DNA from: Epilithonimonas xixisoli
GTDB lineage: Bacteria; Bacteroidota; Bacteroidia; Flavobacteriales; Weeksellaceae
Direction of reading: 5' to 3'
Length of the DNA stretch: 64,000 nucleotides
Assembly (NCBI RefSeq): GCF_004365655.1
Contig: NZ_SOEO01000001.1
Span: 1,452,183-1,516,182 of the forward strand
In this document: piece after piece, positions 18,773 to 27,698 of the stretch
How positions within the stretch are numbered: the stretch's first letter is position 1
How the letters are laid out: every line of letters begins with the position of its first letter
Notes under the pieces: generated by a model
The model's database searches: none
Seen by the model: the letters and a program-made list of their open reading frames with translations, nothing else
Told to the model about the DNA's origin: nothing
Translations under genes and position numbers: made by a program

Positions 18773-19426
18773 ATGAAAGCTTTGATAATTGGCGCTACTG
18801 GCGCTACCGGAAAAGACCTTGTGGATCAACTTTGTTTGGATTCCGACTATGAACAAATCGATATTTTTGTAAGAAGACGTTCGGATTTTCACCACGAAAA
18901 AGTGAAAGCACATCTTGTAGATTTTGACCAACCGGAAGAATGGAAACACCTCGTGAAGGGCGACGTTGCATTTGCGTGTCTCGGAACGACGCTGAAAACA
19001 GCAGGTAGCAAAGACAATCAATGGAAAATTGATTACGATTATCAATATAATTTTGCAATAGCGGCGAAAGAAAATCAGGTGGAGGATTTTGTTTTAGTTT
19101 CCTCTTACGGCGCAAATCCGAATTCTAAAATCTTCTATTCCCGAATGAAAGGTGAACTGGAAGAAGCCATCAAAAATCTGAAATTCGAGAAAACAACCTT
19201 CTTCAAACCCGGAATGCTGGAGCGAAAAAACACCGATAGAAATGGTGAAGTTTTTGGGTTAAAGGCATTAAAATTCATCAACAAATTAGGGCTTTTCAAA
19301 AGTCAACAACCGTTGCCAACTTCGGTTCTAGCAAAAGCGATGATCAATGCTTCAAAAATTAAATCCAAGAGTTTTTCTGAGATCAGCTTGCATAATATTT
19401 TCAGTTTTGCGGAGAAGAAAAATTAA
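18773..19426 (+). CDS. NAD(P)-binding Rossmann protein (atypical SDR, HTATIP2/NmrA-like)
   Basis: 217 residues. N-terminal Rossmann motif GATGATGKDL (about 7-16). Strand 2 ends in FVRRRSDF (basic, suggesting NADPH), and V-FACLGTTLKTAGS is typical of the YbjT/HTATIP2 group. LVSSYGANPNSKIFYSRMKGELE contains the YxxxK-like Y-SRMK. The length fits atypical SDR oxidoreductases. It converges on galE and shares a two-way terminator with it. The substrate cannot be told from sequence. Confidence 0.8.
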   Translation: MKALIIGATGATGKDLVDQLCLDSDYEQIDIFVRRRSDFHHEKVKAHLVDFDQPEEWKHLVKGDVAFACLGTTLKTAGSKDNQWKIDYDYQYNFAIAAKENQVEDFVLVSSYGANPNSKIFYSRMKGELEEAIKNLKFEKTTFFKPGMLERKNTDRNGEVFGLKALKFINKLGLFKSQQPLPTSVLAKAMINASKIKSKSFSEISLHNIFSFAEKKN

Positions 19427-19427
19427 T

Positions 19428-19458
19428 AAAAAATCCAATCAGTTTTGATTGGATTTTT
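19428..19458. terminator. Bidirectional terminator between the SDR gene and galE
   Basis: AATCCAATCA-GTTT-TGATTGGATT hairpin, 10-bp perfect stem with a 4-nt loop, flanked by A and T runs on both sides. It fits the convergent ends of the 18773 gene (+) and galE (-). Confidence 0.85.
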
Positions 19459-19462
19459 TCTA

Positions 19463-20482
19463 TTAGTTTGTTCGTTCTTTCAGGTATTTTTGCCATTCCC
19501 AAGTGGTTCTGAGCGCTTCTTCCAGCGTTGTTTCGGATTTCCAACCGAGTTCTTTTTCAGCTTTGTCTGCGTTCGCATAAGCGATGGTGATATCACCTTC
19601 TCGCCTAGGGCAAATTTGATAAGGAACTTTGACATCATTTGCCAACTCAAAAGCTTTTACAACTTCTAAAACTGACGAGCCTTTTCCTGTTCCCAAATTG
19701 TAAATATCCAGAACGGTTTCTTCTTCAGAATTTATAAGTTTTTTAAGCGCTGCAACGTGCGCTTTTGCCAAATCCAAAACATAGATATAATCGCGAATCG
19801 CAGTTCCGTCTTCGGTTGGATAATCATCTCCCCAAACGTTCAGTTTTTCTCGGATTCCCGCGGCAGTTTGCGTCACGTAAGGAACAAGATTGTTCGGAAT
19901 TCCGGATGGCAACTCTCCAAGCAAAGCCGATGGATGCGCACCAATTGGATTGAAATATCTTAATAATGAAACTCTCTTCTGATATGCTTTTGAGAAATCC
20001 TTTAAAATATCTTCGCCCATTTGTTTGGTTTTCCCATAGGAAGATTCTGCCTCTTTCAGAGGTGTGCTTTCGTCAATTGGCATTTGGTCGGCCTGACCAT
20101 AAACGGTGCAAGATGAACTGAAAATAAAATTGGAAATGTTTCTCTTTCTGAATTCCTGAAGGATATTAATCAAAGAAAAAAGATTGTTCTCATAATAATC
20201 CAAAGGCTTCTCCATACTCTCGCCCACTGCTTTGAAAGCGGCAAAATTGATACAACCTTCGATGTTATGAGCCTCAAAAACCTGGGTTAACAATTCTTTC
20301 CTCGTCAAATCGAAAGGATAGAAAATTGGGCGTTTCCCAGTGATTTCTTCTATATTATTAAGAATAAATTTTTCTGAATTTGAAAGATCATCAACAATGA
20401 TGACTTCAAAATTATTATTGATCAATTCCACAACTGTGTGAGAACCGATGTAGCCGAGACCGCCTGTTACGAGTATGGACAT
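19463..20482 (-). CDS. galE: UDP-glucose 4-epimerase
   Basis: 339 residues, full length. It has the NAD-binding motif TGGLGYIGSH at residues 6-15, the catalytic Ser in FSSSCTVYG (122-124) and YxxxK at Tyr149/Lys153 (SSYGKTKQ). RYFNPIGAHPSALLGE and GTAIRDYIYVLDLAKAH are GalE signatures. It interconverts UDP-glucose and UDP-galactose in the cytoplasm, supplying galactose for polysaccharide or glycan synthesis. The DegT-type aminotransferase two genes upstream on the same strand fits a sugar-nucleotide context. Confidence 0.93.
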   Translation of the reverse strand: MSILVTGGLGYIGSHTVVELINNNFEVIIVDDLSNSEKFILNNIEEITGKRPIFYPFDLTRKELLTQVFEAHNIEGCINFAAFKAVGESMEKPLDYYENNLFSLINILQEFRKRNISNFIFSSSCTVYGQADQMPIDESTPLKEAESSYGKTKQMGEDILKDFSKAYQKRVSLLRYFNPIGAHPSALLGELPSGIPNNLVPYVTQTAAGIREKLNVWGDDYPTEDGTAIRDYIYVLDLAKAHVAALKKLINSEEETVLDIYNLGTGKGSSVLEVVKAFELANDVKVPYQICPRREGDITIAYANADKAEKELGWKSETTLEEALRTTWEWQKYLKERTN

Positions 20483-20499
20483 AGTTTTTAGTTATAATT

Positions 20500-20943
20500 T
20501 TAATCTTGAGGTTTCCCTATTTCGTTTAATTCGTAGAAACTTATTTTAAATTTATTTTTGGTATTAAAATAAATTAATGAAGTGAAAATTAGTGTAAATA
20601 TACTTATCAAAATAATGAAAAATATTTGTCCATTACTTCCTTCATATTTCAAATAATGAATGTTGAAATCGTAAAAATTCAACAAAATACCTAATACATA
20701 AATAATATTAAGAAAAAGTATAGATTTTTTTGGTTTAAACAATAAGACAATTAAAGCAAAGAAATAGATAATAAAATATCCACAATACAATAATAATTCA
20801 CTTAAATGATTTCTATCGAAAAAGCGATCATCATTAGAAAAAATGAAATAGCTTAAACTCAAAACAGTAATAATAAAAAGAATTAAATTAAATATAACAT
20901 TTAATAAATATAATGTTTTACTACTAAAAATCTTTTTTTTCAT
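20500..20943 (-). CDS. Hypothetical four-helix membrane protein
   Basis: 147 residues with four hydrophobic segments (about 10-33 TLYLLNVIFNLILFIITVLSL, 47-65, 72-92, 103-125) and a short hydrophilic C-terminus ending EIGKPQD. It starts directly at the base after the stop of the aminotransferase gene and ends 17 bp before galE, so it sits inside that operon. No family recognised. Confidence 0.65.
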   Translation of the reverse strand: MKKKIFSSKTLYLLNVIFNLILFIITVLSLSYFIFSNDDRFFDRNHLSELLLYCGYFIIYFFALIVLLFKPKKSILFLNIIYVLGILLNFYDFNIHYLKYEGSNGQIFFIILISIFTLIFTSLIYFNTKNKFKISFYELNEIGKPQD

Positions 20944-22071
20944 TTATTTCCCAAAAAACTCCAAGACAGAATCCGTAATATACTTCAACTGTTCTTCGTC
21001 CAATTCTGTATGCATTGGCAGAGAAATTACTTCATCTAATAATTTGTCTGTATTCACAAAATCGGCAGGATTACTTTCTTGATAATAAGCTTTCTGTTTT
21101 CTAAGCGCCACAGGATAATAGATCATCGCAGGAATTTCTTTCTCTGTAAGATATTGCTGAAGTTCGTTGCGCTTTCCGTTGGTGATTCTCAATGTGTATT
21201 GATGAAAAACGTGTGTGGAATTTTCTGCTCTTTTTGGCGTCAGGATATTTTCGTTTCCGGCAAAAGCTTCGTCATAATAATCCGCTGCTTTTCTTCTGGC
21301 TTCGTTGTAAGAATCAAGGTTTGGAAGTTTTTTTCTCAAAACTGCCGCTTGAATGCTGTCCAATCTGGAGTTAACACCAACCTCATCGTGATAATAACGT
21401 TCGTACATTCCGTGGTTGACGATGCCTCTCAATCTGTGAGCAAGTTCATCATCATTGGTAAAAATAGCGCCTCCATCGCCGTAGCAACCTAAGTTTTTAG
21501 ACGGAAAAAATGATGTCGTGCCGATGGTTCCCATTGTACCGGCTTTTTTCTCAGTTCCATCAGAAAAAATGAAATCTGAACCAATTGCTTGTGCATTATC
21601 TTCAACAACGTACAAATTATGTTCTTTAGCAATTTTCAGAATTTCTTCCATATTGCCACATTGTCCAAAAATATGAACCGGAATGATTGCCTTTGTTCTT
21701 GGCGTGATTGCTTTTTTGATTGCTTCTGTATCAATGGTAAAAGTATCGTAATCTACATCTACCAAAACAGATTTCAGTTTCAGTAAATGAATCACTTCCA
21801 CCGTAGCAGCAAATGTAAAATCTGCTGTGATCACCTCATCGCCTTCCTTCAGGTCCAAAGCCATCAACGCAATTTGGAGCGCGTCTGTTCCATTGGCACA
21901 AGGAATCACGTGTTTTACATCCAAATATGTTTCCAGATCTGCTTGGAAAGATTTGACTTCCGGACCATTTATAAAAGCCGCAGAATCCATCACATTCAAA
22001 ACTGCATTGTCAACTTCACTTTTAATTTTATAGTATTGGCTTTGTAAATCAACCATTTGGATTTTCTTCAT
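20944..22071 (-). CDS. DegT/DnrJ/EryC1/StrS-family PLP aminotransferase
   Basis: 375 residues from the ATG at 22071 (MKKIQMVDLQSQY); an upstream in-frame ATG at 22107 adds an unlikely leader. Family signatures: NGTDALQIAL (about 60-69), TADFTFAATVEVI, VEDNAQAIGS with the PLP-ring Asp at about 158, and TSFFPSKNLGCYGDGG with the PLP Lys at about 192. These enzymes transaminate keto sugars bound to nucleotides, giving amino sugars for surface polysaccharides. The galE neighbour supports that. The exact sugar substrate is not decidable here. Confidence 0.88.
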   Translation of the reverse strand: MKKIQMVDLQSQYYKIKSEVDNAVLNVMDSAAFINGPEVKSFQADLETYLDVKHVIPCANGTDALQIALMALDLKEGDEVITADFTFAATVEVIHLLKLKSVLVDVDYDTFTIDTEAIKKAITPRTKAIIPVHIFGQCGNMEEILKIAKEHNLYVVEDNAQAIGSDFIFSDGTEKKAGTMGTIGTTSFFPSKNLGCYGDGGAIFTNDDELAHRLRGIVNHGMYERYYHDEVGVNSRLDSIQAAVLRKKLPNLDSYNEARRKAADYYDEAFAGNENILTPKRAENSTHVFHQYTLRITNGKRNELQQYLTEKEIPAMIYYPVALRKQKAYYQESNPADFVNTDKLLDEVISLPMHTELDEEQLKYITDSVLEFFGK

Positions 22072-22213
22072 AATCAAATATTTATTATTAAACGCATCTG
22101 AAAGCATTATGAATATTAATAAAAATAATTCTTCGGACTGATTTCAAATGCAAAAACATTATTTTGTAAATTTACATTTATTTATCAGTTTAAAAAATCC
22201 AAATCACCAAAAC

Positions 22214-23818
22214 GTGAGAAAAATCTTTACAATTTTGTCGGTTAGCTTTTCTTTGATAGCAACGGCTCAAACCGAATTAGTTTTCGTGTACTTCAAAGAC
22301 AAACCCAGCAAAGCGGCATTCTATTCCAATCCATTATCGGAACTTAGCCAAAAATCTTTGGACAGGAGAAGCAACCTTGGAATTGCACTTTCGGATCAGG
22401 ATGCGCCTATTGAACAAAGTTATATTACTAATATTCAAAACCTTGGATTTACAGTCACCGATTACTCCAAATGGCTGAATGGCGTGGCGGTGAATGCGAC
22501 TCCAACTCAGATTCAAACTTTAGCTCAACAAAGCTTTGTGGTTCACGTGGAAAGTTTCGTGAGAAATCCAAACGGCGGAAAACGCAACGAAAAAATTGAA
22601 AAGTTCAAAGATCTGCAGGAAATCGGAAACAAATCCGCACTCACCAATTTCAACTATGGCTACGGACTGCCGCAAGCCAATCAAATCAACGTCCGCGCCC
22701 TTCACGTGGCGGGATTTACAGGTACGGGAATGACGATTGCTGTGATCGACACCGGATTCCCTAGTGTGAATACAGGAAATGCTTTCAAAAGACTTCGGGA
22801 CAACGGACAAATCAAAGGCGGTTATAATTTCATTAATAAAACCTCCGACATCTACAATACGTCTCTGAACTCCCATGGAAGTGTTTGCCTGGGTGCGATT
22901 GGTGGCTATTTGGATGGACAATTTGTAGGAACTGCTCCAGATGCCGATTTTTATCTTTATGCTTCCGAAGACGCTGGAAACGAAATCCCCGAAGAACAAC
23001 TCTACTGGATAGAAGCGGCGGAAGAAGCCGACAGAAAAGGCGTGGATCTCATCTCAACATCATTAGGCTATCACACTTTCGACGACAGCCGGTACGATTA
23101 CACCTATGCAGATATGAATGGGACGACATCCTTCATCGCCCGAGGCGCACAAATTGCGACAGAGAAAGGAATCTTCGTCACTTTTGCTGCCGGAAACGAC
23201 GGAAACAATAGCTGGCATTACGTTGCCACACCAGCTGACAATGAGAAGGTTTTCACGATTGGCGCCGTTACAAGTCAAGGAACCAGTTCTTCTTTTTCAT
23301 CCTACGGACCGAATGCAGACGGCGTTGTAAAGCCTGATGGCGTGGCGAGAGGGACAGAAACTTTTACAGTTTACGGTGGACAAGTGACCCAAGCCAGTGG
23401 GACATCTTTGGCAAATCCTGTAGCTGCGGGTGGCGTTGCGTGTCTTTTGCAATCGTTGCCGAAGAGCATTTCTCGTGAAGCGGTGAAAGACAAATTGAGG
23501 CAAGACGCATCACTCTATCCAAACTACGACGATCAGCAGGGCTACGGCATTCTCAATTTTTACAAAACTTACCAAACGCTTGGTGTTACAGACCTTAAGA
23601 AAACGCAGATCAAAATCTATCCAAATCCAGCAAAGAACTTCATCAATATCTCAACTGAGAAACCAATCCAATCTGTAGAAATCTATGATGTATTGGGAAG
23701 ATTGATAAAAACGGAAACCAAAAACAACGTTAATATTTCTCAACTGGCTAAAGGAAATTACTTCCTCAAGATAAAAACCAGTGATCAGGAATTGATCGAG
23801 AAATTCATCAAAGAATAA
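22214..23818 (+). CDS. Secreted S8 (subtilisin-like) serine protease with type IX sorting domain
   Basis: 534 residues from GTG at 22214, chosen because it opens directly into a signal peptide (RKIFTILSVSFSLIATAQ); the ATG at 22148 adds a poor leader. Prodomain-like region at 20-150. The S8 triad is Asp179 (VIDTGFP), His221 (NSHGS) and Ser398 (SGTSLANP), with the oxyanion Asn at about 328 (AAGNDG). Residues 460-534 form a type A C-terminal sorting domain (IKIYPNPAKNFINIS, VEIYDVLGRLIKT, GNYFLKI), so the protein should leave the cell through the type IX system. Likely extracellular nutrient acquisition or processing. Confidence 0.93.
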   Translation: MRKIFTILSVSFSLIATAQTELVFVYFKDKPSKAAFYSNPLSELSQKSLDRRSNLGIALSDQDAPIEQSYITNIQNLGFTVTDYSKWLNGVAVNATPTQIQTLAQQSFVVHVESFVRNPNGGKRNEKIEKFKDLQEIGNKSALTNFNYGYGLPQANQINVRALHVAGFTGTGMTIAVIDTGFPSVNTGNAFKRLRDNGQIKGGYNFINKTSDIYNTSLNSHGSVCLGAIGGYLDGQFVGTAPDADFYLYASEDAGNEIPEEQLYWIEAAEEADRKGVDLISTSLGYHTFDDSRYDYTYADMNGTTSFIARGAQIATEKGIFVTFAAGNDGNNSWHYVATPADNEKVFTIGAVTSQGTSSSFSSYGPNADGVVKPDGVARGTETFTVYGGQVTQASGTSLANPVAAGGVACLLQSLPKSISREAVKDKLRQDASLYPNYDDQQGYGILNFYKTYQTLGVTDLKKTQIKIYPNPAKNFINISTEKPIQSVEIYDVLGRLIKTETKNNVNISQLAKGNYFLKIKTSDQELIEKFIKE

Positions 23819-23827
23819 AACAAAATC

Positions 23828-23862
23828 AAGAGTCATAATTTATTTTGGCTCTTTTTTTTTTT
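23828..23862 (+). terminator. Terminator after the subtilase gene
   Basis: AAGAGTCA...TGGCTCTT, 8-bp stem including one G-T pair, followed by an uninterrupted run of about ten T. Confidence 0.75.
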
Positions 23863-23944
23863 AGAATCTTTGGAAAGTGAATTATGTAACAACACATCAT
23901 TTAATTTAAACAAAAAAGCTTTACAATCGCAAAGCTTTCATTCT

Positions 23945-24382
23945 TTATCCTTCATATCCGGAATCCTTACTGAAATTAATCATCCAGTAAACTCCAAATT
24001 TATCTTTGAAACTACCGAAATAGTCGCCCCAGAATTGGTCTTCCATTGGTGCTTCCACTTCGCCGTCTGTAGAAAGTGCATTGAAAATTCTGTCGGCTTC
24101 TTCTCTGCTTTCCGGGAAGATCGAAATGTAATTTCCGTTTCCTTGCGTGAGAGTTTGGCCAATGGAAGGCATCGTGTCAGACGCCATCAAAAGGTCTTTC
24201 CCAATTGGCAATGCGATGTGCATCACTCTGTTTTTTTCTTCTTCTGAGAAGTTTTCGGTTCCGGGCGCATTTCCCATTTTCATAACGCCTCCCACGAATT
24301 CTCCGCCGAAAACAGATTGGTAAAATGTGAAAGCTTCTTCTGCTGTACCATCAAAATTGAGGTAAGGATTTAATTTTGGCAT
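23945..24382 (-). CDS. VOC-family (PhnB-like) protein
   Basis: 145 residues. The beta-alpha-beta VOC fold of the PhnB/3-demethylubiquinone-methyltransferase-like type is visible: NPYLNFDGTAEEAFTFYQSVFGG, MHIALPIGKDLLMASD, ISIFPESREEADRIFNALS and a C-terminal WGDYFGSFKDKFGVYWMIN. Single domain. First-line function is unknown; relatives act in small-molecule modification or resistance. It ends a minus-strand run of five small stress/modification-type genes (23945-26710). Confidence 0.8.
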   Translation of the reverse strand: MPKLNPYLNFDGTAEEAFTFYQSVFGGEFVGGVMKMGNAPGTENFSEEEKNRVMHIALPIGKDLLMASDTMPSIGQTLTQGNGNYISIFPESREEADRIFNALSTDGEVEAPMEDQFWGDYFGSFKDKFGVYWMINFSKDSGYEG

Positions 24383-24406
24383 AAGTCAATATTTTGTGAT
24401 TAGTAT

Positions 24407-24931
24407 TTAGTATTTTAGGTCTTTATCGAAGTCATATTTCATTGCGTTGTAGCCCAGAATCTTTCTCATCAAGGCAATCTGTCCGGAGATGTAATCTTCT
24501 CTGCTGATGCACATTCCCACAAAATTCAGAGTGTTTTCTTTGAAAAAATCAACGCCCATTCCCATTGGAAAATCTTGGTCTAGATCTTCGTCTGTTGCAT
24601 CCAGCAATTTCTGATAAACCAATGGTGAAATCTGATGAAAATTCGCTTTTAGTTCTTCCAAACTTGGATAACTGAAACTCTCATCCAAAGCTTTCCCTTG
24701 GAAAAACAAATCGCTGTGCGGGTTTTTCGCATCCAATCCAAGAACATTCCCCAAGGCGTAACGCATATCCAGAAAGTTGCCTACCATCCAAATAATGTGG
24801 TTGGTTTTCCCATCGATTCTTTTCTTTGCATCTTCTTCGGAAATACCGTCCAGAACCATCATAAACGTTTGCGAATGGGCTCGGAATGCGGGAATGATAA
24901 TGTCCAGTTTTTTAGAATTCGGTTGATCCAT
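24407..24931 (-). CDS. DinB-like four-helix protein
   Basis: 174 residues, alpha-helical. It shows the DinB-like pattern: an N-terminal helix with a conserved His (FRAHSQTFMMVLDG), NHIIWMVGNFLDMRYALGN, and a C-terminal helix REDYISGQIALMRKILGY. Metal-ligand His residues near 19, 45 and the C-terminal helix are incomplete compared with classical DinB (the last His is replaced by DYISGQ), so it may not bind metal. Neighbours are VOC and SRPBCC proteins; similar clusters are common in Flavobacteriia. Confidence 0.7.
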   Translation of the reverse strand: MDQPNSKKLDIIIPAFRAHSQTFMMVLDGISEEDAKKRIDGKTNHIIWMVGNFLDMRYALGNVLGLDAKNPHSDLFFQGKALDESFSYPSLEELKANFHQISPLVYQKLLDATDEDLDQDFPMGMGVDFFKENTLNFVGMCISREDYISGQIALMRKILGYNAMKYDFDKDLKY

Positions 24932-24946
24932 AATTTTATTTTTAAA

Positions 24947-25387
24947 TTAACTTTCTGAAAGTTTTTTAACAATCTCCAATCCTTTCATGAAGCCGTTATC
25001 AAACATTTCTTTGTAGTTTTCATGGGAATCTACTGTGGCTTTTAGCAGAACTTTTCCGTTGCTTTCTTCGAGATAATAGGCTTCTTTGCTTCCGCTCCAG
25101 ACTTTTATCTTTTCGCTTTCGGTGTCTTCTACCCCATCGGTCATTTCTCCCAAATGTTTGAAAATTATATATTTATTTTCCTCCATTTTATCTATCGTAC
25201 TTACCATTCCGTTTTTCTTGCTGGAATCTGTGAAATACGTTTTCCCACCTACTTGCCAATCCGTTACTATTTGGGAATCCGGGCTAAAGAAATACGTCCA
25301 TTGCGGGTATGTCTTTTCGTTCCAAAGTACGTCCCAGACTTTCTCTGCTGGTGCATCAATCTCGATTTGATATTTGAAAGTTTCCAT
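24947..25387 (-). CDS. SRPBCC (START/AHSA1-like) protein
   Basis: 146 residues from the ATG at 25387 (METFKYQIEI). An in-frame extension upstream to 25567 overlaps the next gene and has no family character. The START-like signature is clear: IEIDAPAEKVWDVLWNEKTYPQW at the start, a central GGKTYF, and the long C-terminal helix HENYKEMFDNGFMKGLEIVKKL. Members bind hydrophobic ligands in a helix-grip cavity. Spaced 11 bp from the double-VOC gene upstream. Confidence 0.8.
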   Translation of the reverse strand: METFKYQIEIDAPAEKVWDVLWNEKTYPQWTYFFSPDSQIVTDWQVGGKTYFTDSSKKNGMVSTIDKMEENKYIIFKHLGEMTDGVEDTESEKIKVWSGSKEAYYLEESNGKVLLKATVDSHENYKEMFDNGFMKGLEIVKKLSES

Positions 25388-25398
25388 AATATTTTGAT

Positions 25399-26250
25399 TT
25401 ATGAGTTGTAAGCGTCTTCTATGTCTTTGATGATGATTTTCTTCATTGTCATCATGGCAGCAAAAGCTTTTTGGGCTTTTTCCACTTCGTGTGTATTGGT
25501 GAGTTCTATCAGTCTGTGAGGAACAATCTGCCAGCTGAATCCATATTTGTCCTTCAGCCAACCGCACATACTTTCTGCGCCTTCTTTGGTGAACAGGTTC
25601 CAGTAATAATCAGTTTCTTCCTGATCTTTTGTCATAATGGTCATAGAAGTTCCTTCTGTAAAATCTGCATTATGGTTTTGCGAGCTGTCCATCGCCATCA
25701 TTACATAATCATTGATGATAAACTGAGCGTGTGCTACGTTTCCCGCCGTATCGCCTTGACCTTCCTCATATTCCAAGATACCTTCTATTTCAGAGTTTGG
25801 AAAAATACTGGTGTAATACTTCAACGCTTCTTTGCAGTTGCCATTGTTTTTTCCGGTAAACATCATCACGGGAGAAAACTTCTGTTTTGCTTTTTCTGTC
25901 CCGAGGTACAGCTGCCAAGAAATCCCGTATTGATCTTCTACCCAAGCATATTTTTCGCTCCAAGGATAGGCATCCAATTCCATCATGACCTTTCCGCTTT
26001 CTGATAATTTTTGATAATAGCTTTCCACTTCTTCTGCAGAATCGCACATCACCATCAGCGATAATGTAACATTGGGTTTAAACATTGGGCCGGCATTCAG
26101 GAGCATCAATTTCTGACCTTCAATCTCTATGTCAATCACCATTGGTGTGTCCAGCGTTATTTTAGAATTCCGAAATACCGATGTATAGAATTTGGCAGCT
26201 TCTGCTCCATTTTGATTGAACCAAAAACAGGGAAATAGGTTGTTGTTCAT
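25399..26250 (-). CDS. Two-domain VOC (PhnB-like) protein
   Basis: 283 residues containing two PhnB-like units: residues 1-125 (CFWFNQNGAEAAKFYTSVF, DQYGISWQLYLG) and 130-245 (MMFTGKNNGNCKEALKYYTS, DKYGFSWQIVPHRLIELT). A C-terminal helix-rich tail (VEKAQKAFAAMMTMKKIIIKD) follows. The duplicated layout matches the 3-demethylubiquinone-9 3-methyltransferase-like group. No methyltransferase domain is present, so that family label describes the fold only. Confidence 0.82.
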   Translation of the reverse strand: MNNNLFPCFWFNQNGAEAAKFYTSVFRNSKITLDTPMVIDIEIEGQKLMLLNAGPMFKPNVTLSLMVMCDSAEEVESYYQKLSESGKVMMELDAYPWSEKYAWVEDQYGISWQLYLGTEKAKQKFSPVMMFTGKNNGNCKEALKYYTSIFPNSEIEGILEYEEGQGDTAGNVAHAQFIINDYVMMAMDSSQNHNADFTEGTSMTIMTKDQEETDYYWNLFTKEGAESMCGWLKDKYGFSWQIVPHRLIELTNTHEVEKAQKAFAAMMTMKKIIIKDIEDAYNS

Positions 26251-26296
26251 AATTTTGATTTATAAATGATGAATGATAGGTGATATTTTGAATTTC

Positions 26297-26710
26297 CTAA
26301 AGACTTTCTGAGTAGTTTTTAAAATTATCTAAAATAGCTTGCCAGCCATCTTTCTGAAAATCCAGTGGATTCATATTTTCCGGATCAAAGTTTTCTGTGA
26401 CTTTGGTTTTGTCTTCCGATATTTTTTCAAAGATTACTTCGATGTTTCTGCCGTCTTCGAAATGGTATTTAATCCATTTATTTTCTACAACTACATCGTA
26501 AATCCCTACCAAATCGAAACCGAAACTTCCGTCTTTGGCCTGCATTCGCACTTCTAACTTCCCGCCTACCTTCAAATCGTTTTTGGCAGATGGACATTCC
26601 CAACTCTCGTGTGCGAAGTTCCAGTTTACAATATGTTCTGGTAGATTGAAGTGGTTCCAGACTTCATTTACAGGCTTGTTAATTTCTGTTGTAACTGTCA
26701 GTTGATTCAT
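26297..26710 (-). CDS. SRPBCC (AHSA1-like) protein
   Basis: 137 residues: VTTEINKPVNEVWNHFNLPEHIVNW, a GGKLEVRM strand pair, HFEDGRNIEVIFEKISEDKTKVTENF and the C-terminal helix DGWQAILDNFKNY. It has the typical helix-grip order and length. It is the first gene of the minus-strand VOC/SRPBCC cluster and paralogous in fold, not close in sequence, to the 24947 product. Confidence 0.82.
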   Translation of the reverse strand: MNQLTVTTEINKPVNEVWNHFNLPEHIVNWNFAHESWECPSAKNDLKVGGKLEVRMQAKDGSFGFDLVGIYDVVVENKWIKYHFEDGRNIEVIFEKISEDKTKVTENFDPENMNPLDFQKDGWQAILDNFKNYSESL

Positions 26711-26800
26711 TTTTATTTCTTTTATTTCTTTTATTTCAAAGTTAAATTTATTTTGAATCCGCCAACTTGCCTTAGGATAATTTTTCTGATATTAAACAAA

Positions 26801-26824
26801 AAATCACTCGTAAAAGAGTGATTT
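26801..26824 (-). terminator. Terminator downstream of the DUF3108-like gene
   Basis: AAATCACTC-GTAAAA-GAGTGATTT, perfect 9-bp stem with a 6-nt loop, ten bases past the stop of the minus-strand gene at 26834. Confidence 0.8.
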
Positions 26825-26833
26825 TCAATTTGT

Positions 26834-27601
26834 TTATTTTTTAAAACTTAATGGATACTTTACATTACTGAAGCTATCGATACTGGCTTTCAAAGATCCT
26901 ACTGCGAGTTCTGCTTTTATGAGAATAGGAACTTTGTTTTGATCATTAGAAACCCACAAAGTAACACCTTCTTTAGCTTTGAAAACACGACCACTCATCA
27001 CAGACGGTACAATTTTCAGACAATTGATTTTACCAAATTTTGTAGAAACATTTTCTGTTCCTACGACTTTTAATTGAAAAGGGAAAACCTCATCATCTAT
27101 CCAGACATTCATTTTCAAAGTGCTACCTACTCTCAGATTTTCAGAAGGCTGACTTCTGAGATAATAGAAACACGAGAGTATATCCTGAATATCATTGGGA
27201 ACTTTCACCGTTTTAGCAGGTCTGTCGGTATGTTTTTTATCGACTAGGACCAGCGTATTGTTGTTCGGATTGAAGGTACTTTGCAGATTTTGCGTGTAGC
27301 TTCCTTCGGATACATTTCGGACGTAGAAAAGCGGTTCTTTATTTTCATTAATATAACTTTCGTACACGTCTTCCACTTTGAAGAACGCTTTGGCTGCTCC
27401 GCTGGTTTTGCCAGTTCCCTTCACATAGAAAGCCGGCTGGCCTTTGTAAGAAGTTTTGGTGGTAGCAAGCGTTGCACTACCAGCAGTTAGAAATCCGTAG
27501 TGGACTCTGTAATTCAGAACTTCGCCTGCATTGATATTATCGAACTGCGCCGAAACCGATGTGAAAAATAAAAAACTGATTAGAAAAAATATATTCCGCA
27601 T
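26834..27601 (-). CDS. Secreted DUF3108-like protein
   Basis: 255 residues with a signal peptide (MRNIFFLISFLFFTSVSAQ). Repeated beta-strand content with GEVLNYRVHYGFLTAGSATL at the start, ILSCFYYLRSQP in the middle and GVTLWVSNDQNKVPILIKAE near the end: this order is typical of DUF3108 periplasmic/outer-membrane proteins, thought to be beta-barrel-like lipocalin-type folds. Function in Bacteroidota is unknown. Monocistronic, with a terminator just after it. Confidence 0.75.
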   Translation of the reverse strand: MRNIFFLISFLFFTSVSAQFDNINAGEVLNYRVHYGFLTAGSATLATTKTSYKGQPAFYVKGTGKTSGAAKAFFKVEDVYESYINENKEPLFYVRNVSEGSYTQNLQSTFNPNNNTLVLVDKKHTDRPAKTVKVPNDIQDILSCFYYLRSQPSENLRVGSTLKMNVWIDDEVFPFQLKVVGTENVSTKFGKINCLKIVPSVMSGRVFKAKEGVTLWVSNDQNKVPILIKAELAVGSLKASIDSFSNVKYPLSFKK

Positions 27602-27656
27602 TATTTACTGTTTATAGTCTAAACCTTAGACAAATCTTTTGCCAAAATTAAAAAAT

Positions 27657-27683
27657 AAAACCTTCCGAAGTCCGAAAGGTTTT
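27657..27683 (-). terminator. Terminator after glgC
   Basis: AAAACCTT / AAGGTTTT hairpin (8-bp stem) lying 15 bases past the glgC stop, with a T-rich tract on the minus strand beyond the stem. Confidence 0.7.
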
Positions 27684-27698
27684 TAATGTATGCTGTTG

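Noticed and set aside
24947..25567. Longer form of the SRPBCC protein starting at 25567
   Set aside because: The first 60 residues are the antisense/other-frame shadow of the double-VOC gene end and lack family character; the fold starts at METFKYQ (25387).
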